This document shows, in pieces, positions 34,549 through 41,649 of a stretch of DNA of 41,723 nucleotides; the stretch's first letter is position 1; each line of letters begins with the position of its first letter. Source of the stretch: an uncultured Muribaculaceae bacterium (GTDB lineage Bacteria; Bacteroidota; Bacteroidia; Bacteroidales; Muribaculaceae); NCBI GenBank assembly GCA_910589425.1, contig CAJUSZ010000021.1, forward strand, positions 1 through 41,723, read 5' to 3'. A program made the position numbers and the translations under genes. The notes beneath the pieces were generated by a model, which ran no database searches, was not told the DNA's origin, and worked only from the letters and a program-made list of their open reading frames with translations.

Positions 34549-35562
34549 TTAGCTGTCTGCTTTATGAGTTCTGACAATTTTCGATCCGCCGAAAACCTCG
34601 CTCATGGGAATGCTGTCGAGCTGGCGGTCTATTGCCTTAACTTCCTCGGCCGACAGTTTGATGTCGGTTGCTCCGATATTCTCCTTTAGCCGGCACAGAT
34701 GCCGGGTGCCGGGAATGGGGACGATATATGGCTTTTTACATAGCATCCATGCAAGGGAAATCTGCGACGGGGTGGCATGTTTTTCATCGGCCAGCCTGCG
34801 GATGAGTTCAAGAAGCATTTCGTTCTCTTCAAAACTTTCGCGGTTGAACTGCGGCATGGCTGCACGATAGTCATTGTCAGGGTTAAATATAGAGTTGACG
34901 GTATAGAAATCTGAAAGAAAACCGTTGGCGAGCGGAGAGAATGCGATAAAACCTACATTCAGTTCTTCGAGCGTGGGAAATATATCCTCATGCCATCTCG
35001 CCATAATTGAATAGCGGTTCTGGATTGCTGTAACCGGGCATACAGCATGGGCACGGCGCAGATACTCCTCAGTCGTTTCTGAGATCCCCCAATGGAGAAT
35101 CTTTCCTTCCCTGATAAGCCCCGACATTGTGTCTGCCACGATCTCAGGTTCTATCTCCGGGTCAATCCGGTGTTGCAGATAAAGGTCTACGTGGTCTGTC
35201 TGTAGCCGGGAAAGAGAACCTTCGACCGCTTGACGTATTTTGGCTGGAGAGGAGTCTGGGATAAGCGGATAAGGCCCCGGTTTGTGAGATTTGTCGAATG
35301 TCAGGCCGAATTTGGTCGTGATCACAACCCTGTCCCTGTATGGTTTAAGAGCCGCTCCAAGTAGATCTTCGTTATCGTGAGGATTTGTGTCAGTTCCGTA
35401 AATCTCTGCTGTGTCAAACATCGTGTAGCCCATCTCAACCGCGTCTGCGATCAGTGAGGTCATTTCGCTCTTGTCGGCAGGCAGACCGTATGCGTGGCTC
35501 ATTCCCATACATCCCAGTCCGATGGGCGACACGGTCAGATCCCGGAGTTTTCTTTCTTCCAT
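34549..35562 (-). CDS. Aldo/keto reductase (AKR11/13-like)
   Basis: 337-aa aldo/keto reductase with tetrad Asp50, Tyr55, Lys84 and His131 (LYLQHRID). The VSPIGLGCMGMS start and IVPIPGTRHLCRLKENIGA cofactor segment are typical of the longer AKR group that includes YajO/IolS relatives. Its start lies 4 nt after the stop of the flavodoxin-esterase fusion, so the two are translationally coupled. It is a different branch from the downstream AKR, not a recent duplicate. Substrate unknown. Confidence 0.92.
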   Translation of the reverse strand: MEERKLRDLTVSPIGLGCMGMSHAYGLPADKSEMTSLIADAVEMGYTMFDTAEIYGTDTNPHDNEDLLGAALKPYRDRVVITTKFGLTFDKSHKPGPYPLIPDSSPAKIRQAVEGSLSRLQTDHVDLYLQHRIDPEIEPEIVADTMSGLIREGKILHWGISETTEEYLRRAHAVCPVTAIQNRYSIMARWHEDIFPTLEELNVGFIAFSPLANGFLSDFYTVNSIFNPDNDYRAAMPQFNRESFEENEMLLELIRRLADEKHATPSQISLAWMLCKKPYIVPIPGTRHLCRLKENIGATDIKLSAEEVKAIDRQLDSIPMSEVFGGSKIVRTHKADS

Positions 35563-35566
35563 TATA

Positions 35567-37072
35567 TTACCACTTTACTATCTTGGATGTCTTGTATCCT
35601 GATTTCACAATATATACACCTTTGCCGATTGCGTCAGGGGAGACAATCCGTCCGTTAAGGTCGTAGTATGTCTCGGTTGCATTTTTTGCAAAATCTGCCT
35701 GAATATTGTTTACAGTCGCGGGGTTGCTCTGCATGATGGGAGAGAGGAATGCATCGAAATCCTTGCCCCAGATATCAGAGCTTCCGCCGCTTCCATATCC
35801 GTGAGGATAGTTTTGTAGAATTTTTGTCTCCACCCTTACTCCGGCTTCTTTCAGTGCATTTGAGTTCTGAGTGAACTGTCCGGCAAATCCGTCGCGTGTT
35901 CCCCAGCAATAGAAAGCTGGAGGCAGGTTCGCTGCCCTGAGGGTCTCCACATTGTTCATCGACACACTCAGCCGGCCATAGAAAGAATATATCATGCCGA
36001 CTGCGCAGGCAGACACCGGCACATTATCGAGGGCGTCAGGACGGTATGATCCATCCAGAGCCGTGCCATTTGTCAGACCGCGCCAATTGAGCAATACTTC
36101 GCCGTTCAATATGCCTCCTGCCGAGAACCCGACGAGAGCTATGTTTTCCGGGTTGATCCGGTATGCCTCGGCATTGGCTTTTACGTATCTTATAGCCCTT
36201 TGCAGGTCGGTGGCGCTGGCTTGCATTGAGTAGGGAGTGATGCGGTAGTTCACAATAAAGCATTGGTATCCCATGGGTACGAGCATGTCAGCTATGTCGT
36301 AGCCTTCGTTTTGCATACTGCGGAACGCAAAAGCTCCGCCTGGGCAAATCATCACTGCGCCTTTGGGTTGGACATTCTCCGGGACTGTATATACAAGCAT
36401 GTTGGGCATGAAGTCCGGGCCGTCGGAATTGTTTACATTCTCGATGAAACCGGGTATGTTGCCACGTTGCCATAGTTCGACAGTCCCTTCCATAGGGACG
36501 GTTGCTCCATCCGGGTCGAGATTTCCATATTGTTCGTTGGCGAGGTCGATCCATGTGCGGATCCGGTTTTCTGTTATGGATCCGCTTGTGAGACCGAGTC
36601 CGTCAAGATGGTTGGCATCAGGAGTCAGGTCAACAATCTTTTGAAGAGTCTCATCACGGAATGTCGCTGCGTAGGTGCAGAATGGCACAACGGTCTTGCC
36701 TGAAAAGTCATAGCTTTCGGCAAAAGTGGATATGATCATCGGAGCCGTGTGCCACCATACGGGGCAACCTAAGAAAACTATGTCGTATTCATCCCAGTTG
36801 TCCAGATTATCCTTTATCTGTGGCCTTTTGTCGTTGTCGAGTTCATCTTTGGCGACATGGGTGCATTCGGTGTAGTCTGTAGGGTAGGGGACGGCGGGCT
36901 CGATTTTAAATATATCTCCGTCGGTAACAGACTGGATTTGTTCAGCCATCCGGCGAGTGGTTCCTCCCCATGAAAAATATACCACAAGCACTTTCTTGCC
37001 TCCGAAATAAGTCGATGCTCCTGCCGGGAAAACCATTAGCAGAGTCAGAATTAGAAATAGATATTTTTTCAT
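35567..37072 (-). CDS. Exported flavodoxin-esterase (BD-FAE-like) fusion
   Basis: 501 aa in three parts after a signal peptide (1-19). A flavodoxin domain (about 27-180: VYFSWGGTTRRMA, CPVWWHTAPMIISTF), an alpha/beta hydrolase (about 195-445) with oxyanion block CPGGA (243-247), nucleophile GFSAGG (Ser317), Asp394 and His424, and a 33-residue tail (469-501: YYDLNGRIVSP ... GVYIVKSG) of the sort found at C-termini of secreted Bacteroidetes proteins (Por-secretion-like). The hydrolase resembles BD-FAE/acetylxylan esterases. Start chosen at the signal peptide, not the Met at 37108, which precedes the leader. First gene of the minus operon; both domains have intact motifs. Confidence 0.9.
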   Translation of the reverse strand: MKKYLFLILTLLMVFPAGASTYFGGKKVLVVYFSWGGTTRRMAEQIQSVTDGDIFKIEPAVPYPTDYTECTHVAKDELDNDKRPQIKDNLDNWDEYDIVFLGCPVWWHTAPMIISTFAESYDFSGKTVVPFCTYAATFRDETLQKIVDLTPDANHLDGLGLTSGSITENRIRTWIDLANEQYGNLDPDGATVPMEGTVELWQRGNIPGFIENVNNSDGPDFMPNMLVYTVPENVQPKGAVMICPGGAFAFRSMQNEGYDIADMLVPMGYQCFIVNYRITPYSMQASATDLQRAIRYVKANAEAYRINPENIALVGFSAGGILNGEVLLNWRGLTNGTALDGSYRPDALDNVPVSACAVGMIYSFYGRLSVSMNNVETLRAANLPPAFYCWGTRDGFAGQFTQNSNALKEAGVRVETKILQNYPHGYGSGGSSDIWGKDFDAFLSPIMQSNPATVNNIQADFAKNATETYYDLNGRIVSPDAIGKGVYIVKSGYKTSKIVKW

Positions 37073-37105
37073 GTTCACAAGATTTATAAATGCTGTTTGT
37101 GTCCG

Positions 37106-37113
37106 CAAAGGTA
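37106..37113 (-). promoter_or_regulatory. -7 box of the flavodoxin-esterase operon
   Basis: Minus-strand TACCTTTG, full match to TAnnTTTG; leader about 30 nt before the ATG at 37072. It is divergent from the plus-strand hydrolase promoter 120 bp away, with the repeat array between them able to serve both. Confidence 0.6.
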
Positions 37114-37156
37114 CAGCTAATGCGCAGATCGGATATTACGTTTTTTTCTACTGCTG

Positions 37157-37241
37157 TTACACAAATTTCGGTTATCGGAAATTTGTGTAAATGATACAGA
37201 AATTTGTGAATGCCGGAGATGGATGGACGTAAGTAATTTTG
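37157..37241 (+). promoter_or_regulatory. Operator array and -7 box of the second hydrolase gene
   Basis: A perfect 13-bp inverted repeat TTACACAAATTTC (37157-37169) / GAAATTTGTGTAA (37178-37190) with an 8-bp loop is followed by a third copy GAAATTTGTGAA (37199-37210), exactly 21 bp after the second. The last copy ends 23 bp before TAATTTTG (37234-37241). There is no -33 TTTG at normal spacing. The regulator could be the AraC protein encoded downstream at 38367. Confidence 0.65.
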
Positions 37242-37279
37242 CGTCTGGAATATGATTGTAAATATTAATTAAAGTATAA

Positions 37280-38335
37280 ATGAAGAAGTTAGCTGCCTTG
37301 ATTATTTCGGTCATGTCAATACAGGCATCGTTTGCCATCGACGTTGTTGTAACTAAACAGGGTCAGTTCCCTGTCGGGGGCACCACCATACAGCGTGAGG
37401 GGACATTCAATCCCGACACGTTTGTTGGCTGGGCTGAGCAAGACCAGGCCGGACAAAGCTATCGTTGCGATCATGCGTTTGCCCGCTACCAGATACCTGC
37501 CAATGCCAAAAATATGCCGTTGGTGTTCGTGCATGGTTATGGCGGTGACGGAGTTTGTTGGGAAACTACGCCTGATGACCGTCCCGGTTTCGCAACCCTT
37601 CTGCTTGCCGAAGGTTATCCGACATACGTTCTCGACCTCCCCGGTCGCGGACATGCGTCCCGCACAAGCTCCAAAGTAACGGTCGAACCTGTCGCTGACG
37701 AAATGTTCTGGTTCGACATTTGGCGCATGGGTATTTGGCCCGAATGGAATGAAGGGATACAGTTCCCTAAAGACTCTCTCAGTGTCAGCAACTTCTTCCG
37801 TCAGATGGTGCCCGACCTGAGCAATCATCAGCTTGATGTTCCGGCACTCGATGCAATGGCAAAAAAAATCGGAAATCAAGTGCTGGTGACGCACTCCGCC
37901 GGAGGTTTCCCCGGATGGATGGCAACTATGCGCAATCCCGAAGTAAAAGGTGTCGTTGCCCTTGAACCCGGAGGTTATGTTTTCCCCGATAGTGAAATTC
38001 CCACTTCGCTACCCGGTCTGACCGGAGGCTTGAAAGGGGTAGGCGTGCCAATGGAACAATTCATGGAGCTTACAAAAAAACCGATTGTGATTTATTTCGG
38101 CGACTATATTCCCGAAAGCAATGCCACCACTCTTGGCGGAAGCAACTGGGAGGTGAGATTGAAGATGGGCCGTGAGTTTGTAGAGGCAATCAACCGTCAT
38201 GGAGGAGATGCGACACTTGTCATTTTGCCGGAAATAGGAATAAAGGGGAATAGCCACTTCCTTATGCAGGAACTCAACAATGATGTGATAGCCAAACTCG
38301 TAGCCGACTGGCTCGATATGAAGTTTCAAAAATAA
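37280..38335 (+). CDS. Exported alpha/beta hydrolase
   Basis: 351 aa with a signal peptide (LAALIISVMSIQASFA). Early HGYGGDGVCWE (His85 region, oxyanion), nucleophile THSAGG (Ser206), acid candidates Glu229 or Asp275, and His326 (GNSHFLM). The layout resembles bacterial lipase/esterase-like hydrolases with a long cap (residues 130-190). Periplasmic or secreted; substrate unknown. It is followed 31 bp later by an AraC regulator on the same strand and preceded by the repeat array. Confidence 0.87.
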   Translation: MKKLAALIISVMSIQASFAIDVVVTKQGQFPVGGTTIQREGTFNPDTFVGWAEQDQAGQSYRCDHAFARYQIPANAKNMPLVFVHGYGGDGVCWETTPDDRPGFATLLLAEGYPTYVLDLPGRGHASRTSSKVTVEPVADEMFWFDIWRMGIWPEWNEGIQFPKDSLSVSNFFRQMVPDLSNHQLDVPALDAMAKKIGNQVLVTHSAGGFPGWMATMRNPEVKGVVALEPGGYVFPDSEIPTSLPGLTGGLKGVGVPMEQFMELTKKPIVIYFGDYIPESNATTLGGSNWEVRLKMGREFVEAINRHGGDATLVILPEIGIKGNSHFLMQELNNDVIAKLVADWLDMKFQK

Positions 38336-38339
38336 TTTG

Positions 38340-38366
38340 TAAATTTGCCATTATAATTGGCAAATT
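38340..38366 (+). promoter_or_regulatory. Promoter/operator overlapping the start of an AraC gene
   Basis: TAAATTTG (38340-38347) is a full -7 box that overlaps the left arm of a perfect 9-bp inverted repeat AATTTGCCA (38342-38350) / TGGCAAATT (38358-38366), 7-bp spacer, ending at the base before the ATG (38367). A repressor here would block initiation, and the transcript would have a leader of about 10 nt or less. Confidence 0.6.
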
Positions 38367-39182
38367 ATGGCAGACGAGAAATTATTTGACAAAATCATAA
38401 TTACCGACTCCCTGAACGAGATAGCCTCCGAAAAAATGGAAGGCTACCTCGCTCATGCTCTTTGTCTTGACGGGAGCATGGAATTTGATTTCAACGGAAA
38501 GCATTTCACTTTCGGGCGGCATGACCTGATGATAGTTCGCAAAGGTGGTCTTGTGGACAATATGCGCGTCTCTGATAATTTCCGGGTAATGGTTATCTAT
38601 ATTGATTCCGGGTTCGTAGAGCATTGCACTCCGCAGTCAAACTATGGCATGAAAGGGCAGCTTGCGCTATTCATGAACCCCGTGATGAAACTCAATGAAG
38701 CGCAGTTCGCTCTCTGTCTTCAGGATTTTCAAGGCGTGGAATACCGCTACTATACCACGGGGTTCGTGTTCTATGAAGAAAGCATACGCTGTGCAGTGCA
38801 ATTGATGATTCTGGATTTTTTCGATTTCCATGCCTATAATTATGGAGAGGATTCGATCTCATCGCAATATGCCGCCGTGATAAACAAGTTCTTCTCCCTG
38901 CTCGACAGCGGCGTTTACCGTGAGCATCGCGAAGTGTCATATTATGCATCGGAACTTTGCATAACGCCCAAATACCTTTCGGAGATATGTAAGAAAGTGA
39001 GCGGCCACTCGGCTAACTTCTGGATCAACCGCTACACATCGCTAGACATTTCCCGTCTGCTGCGCGACAAGAGTCTGACATTTGTCCAGATTTCCGACAT
39101 GTTCAATTTTTCATCCCCCGGCTATTTCAGCCGCTACGTGCAGAACAATCTCGGCATGAGTCCCTCCGACTACCGGGAATGA
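38367..39182 (+). CDS. AraC-family regulator (inside the island)
   Basis: 271 aa. N-terminal cupin-like domain (DKIIITDSLNEIASEKMEGYLAHALCLDG, FNGKHFTFGRHDLMIVRKGG) and C-terminal HTH pair (YYASELCITPKYLSEICKKVSGHSANFW and FVQISDMFNFSSPGYFSRYVQNNLGMSPSDYR). It follows the alpha/beta hydrolase by 31 bp, so it may be partly cotranscribed with its presumed target, in addition to its own promoter. Not a close paralog of the two flanking AraC proteins. Confidence 0.9.
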   Translation: MADEKLFDKIIITDSLNEIASEKMEGYLAHALCLDGSMEFDFNGKHFTFGRHDLMIVRKGGLVDNMRVSDNFRVMVIYIDSGFVEHCTPQSNYGMKGQLALFMNPVMKLNEAQFALCLQDFQGVEYRYYTTGFVFYEESIRCAVQLMILDFFDFHAYNYGEDSISSQYAAVINKFFSLLDSGVYREHREVSYYASELCITPKYLSEICKKVSGHSANFWINRYTSLDISRLLRDKSLTFVQISDMFNFSSPGYFSRYVQNNLGMSPSDYRE

Positions 39183-39229
39183 AATGAGTAACTTTTTAAA
39201 ATTAGTGGTAATTTCAAAGAGTTACTTAT

Positions 39230-39294
39230 GGTAAAATAGTGGAATTTTACCGGAATTACTGTAAGAATGAATCAAGAAGACGATTGTAATTTTG
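39230..39294 (+). promoter_or_regulatory. Inverted repeat and -7 box before the lipoprotein hydrolase
   Basis: GGTAAAAT (39230-39237) and ATTTTACC (39244-39251) form a perfect 8-bp stem with a 6-nt loop. TAATTTTG (39287-39294) is a full -7 box; leader about 20 nt. AGTGG occurs at 39204 and 39238, and TTACT at 39222 and 39256, both 34 bp apart. The region is AT-rich, and the hairpin could alternatively terminate the upstream araC transcript. Confidence 0.5.
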
Positions 39295-39318
39295 TCGAGG
39301 ATTAAAATTCAAACAGTA

Positions 39319-40386
39319 ATGGATAAAAAATTTGTTGTTGCAGCTGTGGCTTCGGCATGTCTGATTTGTATTGCATCATGTACCCGTGAATATATGATTG
39401 ATGAAATCCCGGAGATTCCCGCCTACGGAAGTTCCAATGAAAACAGAGATGGCATTTCTGTCGATAAAGAGTTTTCCTCTTCCTCTACAGTGGGCGATGT
39501 GATCAGCAATCCCGCCTTTGGCGATTTCGGCCATCTGTTATTTCCGGTCGACCGCAATGTGTCCCGGACAATGACGCTTGCCGATGTAAGTTCGTCTAAT
39601 GTCTATGTATGGTACAGCCACATACATACAGAGAAAACAGTGGAAATAATCAACCGTCTATATAGTGATGCTGTAGCTGGAAACCAAATATTTTACCGTA
39701 TGTATTCCGATGCTGAAATAGCAGCTGATCCATCGAAAGCTGACACCGGATTATTTCTTTTCCGGGGAGAACCGGGAAAGCCGTTTGCCATTGCCAATGC
39801 CGGAGGTGGATTCATGTATGTCGGGGCAATGCATGATAGTTTCCCACATTCGCTTGAGATCAGCAACGCCGGATATAATGCATTTGCCATCATATATCGT
39901 CCTGATGATCCGTACTCTGATTTGGCAAAAGGTCTTGAATTTATACTTGACAATGCGGCGGAATTGGGTGTCAAGGCCGATGATTATTCTCTTTGGGGCG
40001 GATCTGCCGGCGCAAGAATGGCTGCTGTTTTGGGTAATAAGGCCTATATGCAACAATTTACCGGACGCACTGACATTCCGCAGGCTTCGGCTGTAATAAT
40101 GCAGTACACCGGTTATAGTGATGTGTCGGGATATGACGCCCCGACATACGCATGTGTAGGCTCAAACGATGGCATCGCACCATGGAGAACAATGCAGAAC
40201 CGACTCCAACGTCTCTCGGCAATGGGTATTTCCACTGAGTTTCATGTATATGATGGATTAGGGCATGGCTTTGGTATAGGATCCGGGACAGTTGTTGATG
40301 GATGGGTAAATGACGCGATTGAATTTTGGAAAAGGAATATGCATACGGGTGGTAGTTCCGGCATTCCTCCGGTTTATGCTGATTGA
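39319..40386 (+). CDS. Alpha/beta hydrolase lipoprotein
   Basis: 355 aa. SPII signal with Cys21 (IASC). Hydrolase motifs: oxyanion GGGF (162-165), nucleophile GGSAGA (Ser229), Asp284 (GSNDG) and His316 (GLGHGFG). This is an esterase/lipase of the hormone-sensitive-lipase/BD-FAE-like type, anchored on a membrane. Start is the lipoprotein signal Met; a Met at 39292 lies inside the -7 box. It converges with the right-flank AraC gene. Likely handles an ester at the cell surface or in the periplasm. Confidence 0.88.
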   Translation: MDKKFVVAAVASACLICIASCTREYMIDEIPEIPAYGSSNENRDGISVDKEFSSSSTVGDVISNPAFGDFGHLLFPVDRNVSRTMTLADVSSSNVYVWYSHIHTEKTVEIINRLYSDAVAGNQIFYRMYSDAEIAADPSKADTGLFLFRGEPGKPFAIANAGGGFMYVGAMHDSFPHSLEISNAGYNAFAIIYRPDDPYSDLAKGLEFILDNAAELGVKADDYSLWGGSAGARMAAVLGNKAYMQQFTGRTDIPQASAVIMQYTGYSDVSGYDAPTYACVGSNDGIAPWRTMQNRLQRLSAMGISTEFHVYDGLGHGFGIGSGTVVDGWVNDAIEFWKRNMHTGGSSGIPPVYAD

Positions 40387-40392
40387 TCGTAC

Positions 40393-40420
40393 AATCCTGC
40401 TTTTCTGGGGAATCAGGATT
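40393..40420. terminator. Hairpin between convergent genes
   Basis: AATCCTG (40393-40399) and CAGGATT (40414-40420) give a 7-bp stem with a 14-nt loop in the 50-bp gap between the lipoprotein hydrolase and AraC genes. On the plus strand TTCTTG follows, a poor U tract. Confidence 0.45.
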
Positions 40421-40436
40421 TCTTGAGATTTGGTGC

Positions 40437-41336
40437 TTATACCGTTTTCAGACGGAATTCGCCGGGTGTCATTCCGACTATTTTTTTGAATGAGCGGCTT
40501 AGATGATGTGGATAGTTAAAGCCGAGGTCGTAGGCTATCTCGCTGATGGTCTTGTCGGTTTCGGTCAGCTGTTCCTTGACTTTAGATATGACTGTAAGCT
40601 GGATATGTTCTGATGCGGTCTTGCCCGTTTCCTTTTTTATCAGGTCGCCGAAATAATTTGGCGAAAGGCATACTTTATCGGCGCAATACTGCACGGTGGG
40701 CAGTCCGTTGGTTTTCGGCAGTTCGGAATTGAAATATTCCTGCAATAATTCCTGAAAGCGGTCGATGATGTTATGGTTGGTTATCTCGCGGGTAACGAAC
40801 TGACGCTCGTAGAAGCGGACACAATGGTTCAGCATTGTCTCGATATTCGATGCCACTATCTGCTTGGTGTGCTTGTCGACCGGATGCTCCAGTTCCTCGC
40901 GTATCTCACGGAAGCAGTTAAGGATTATCTGTTTCTCACGTTCCGACATGTGGAGCGCCTCGTCGCTTGAATATGAGAAGAATGAATAATCTTTCATACG
41001 ACGGGCCAACGGTGTGCCATATAGCAGGTCGGGATGGAACATCAGTATCCATCCTTTGGGATCTGGCGTTTCTCCACCATCATCAACTCCCGCGATTTGT
41101 CCGGGAGAGATGAACAGCATCGTGCCTTCCTGATAGTCATATTTGCTGCGTCCATATAATATTGTGCCGCAATCGAGTTCCTTGAAGAACACGCAATAAA
41201 ACCCGAATTCCTTGCAACAATGGGGTATCGCCTTTAATTGCGACATGTCTGTCACGCTCACAAGCGGATGAAGGGTTTCAGCTCCGAGAATGCGGTTATA
41301 ATCCTGTACGTTTTCAAGTTTTATTATCTTGTCCAT
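40437..41336 (-). CDS. AraC-family regulator (island, right flank)
   Basis: 299 aa; paralog of the regulator at 28854 with shared blocks YGRSKYDYQEGT, MFHPDLLYGTPLA and the HTH pair (YCADKVCLSPNYFGDLIKKETG, ISEIAYDLGFNYPHHLSRSFKKIVGMTPGEFR). The ATG at 41336 is chosen, not a GTG at 41354, because the -7 box (41359-41366) puts the transcript start near 41353. It is divergent from a promoter at 41526 whose upstream region contains four copies of a 10-bp repeat, its likely binding sites. Confidence 0.92.
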   Translation of the reverse strand: MDKIIKLENVQDYNRILGAETLHPLVSVTDMSQLKAIPHCCKEFGFYCVFFKELDCGTILYGRSKYDYQEGTMLFISPGQIAGVDDGGETPDPKGWILMFHPDLLYGTPLARRMKDYSFFSYSSDEALHMSEREKQIILNCFREIREELEHPVDKHTKQIVASNIETMLNHCVRFYERQFVTREITNHNIIDRFQELLQEYFNSELPKTNGLPTVQYCADKVCLSPNYFGDLIKKETGKTASEHIQLTVISKVKEQLTETDKTISEIAYDLGFNYPHHLSRSFKKIVGMTPGEFRLKTV

Positions 41337-41358
41337 ATACTGTTCAGCTTTCACATTG

Positions 41359-41366
41359 CAAAAATA
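41359..41366 (-). promoter_or_regulatory. -7 box of the right-flank AraC gene
   Basis: Minus-strand TATTTTTG, full match; leader about 17 nt to ATG 41336. Confidence 0.5.
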
Positions 41367-41403
41367 CTCATAATATTCCGACTCCGGCTATGCTGGGTAT
41401 ATG

Positions 41404-41496
41404 AATCAGTAATAATGGTTAATTAATCCGTAATATGTGTTATCGTCTTGATATGTGGATGTTAGAATCTGTAATTTTGGATATTCAATCAGTAAT
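41404..41496 (+). repeat. Four 10-bp direct repeats AATCNGTAAT, phased at 21 bp
   Basis: Copies begin at 41404 (AATCAGTAAT), 41425 (AATCCGTAAT), 41466 (AATCTGTAAT) and 41487 (AATCAGTAAT). Spacings are 21, 41 and 21 bp, about two, four and two helical turns, so all lie on one DNA face. They match at nine of ten positions. The last copy ends 29 bp before the -7 box at 41526, an activator-like placement for the divergent AraC protein. Confidence 0.7.
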
Positions 41497-41525
41497 ATGA
41501 GTTATTCAATGAGGCAAATTGGATA

Positions 41526-41649
41526 TAATTTTGCGGTGAGTTTCCGTGGCAAGCCAACGCGCACCGGCCAATGGACGACTTGCGCTCGGAACTCACTCGC
41601 GAGAGCTTCGCTGTTGCGGTGTGAAAATAAATTATAAAAACAAACGTAT
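41526..41649 (+). promoter_or_regulatory. Promoter with GC-rich structured leader at the window edge
   Basis: TAATTTTG (41526-41533) gives transcription from about 41539. The following ~75 bases are GC-rich and foldable: GTGAGTTTCCG (41536-41546) pairs with CGGAACTCAC (41587-41596), one bulge, and GCGAGAGCTTCGC forms a small hairpin (around 41599-41611). The element GCGGTG recurs near both ends. An ATG at 41650 opens a frame of only 12 codons (stop TAG 41686-41688). This may be a long untranslated leader or a small RNA; the gene it serves lies off the window. Confidence 0.45.

Noticed and set aside
41404..41496. Repeats considered as a CRISPR array
   Set aside because: Only 10-bp units, uneven 11-31-bp spacers and no cas genes; regulatory sites fit better.
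41455..41637. 60-codon plus frame in the right-hand leader
   Set aside because: Runs through the repeat array and -7 box, with composition unlike a protein.
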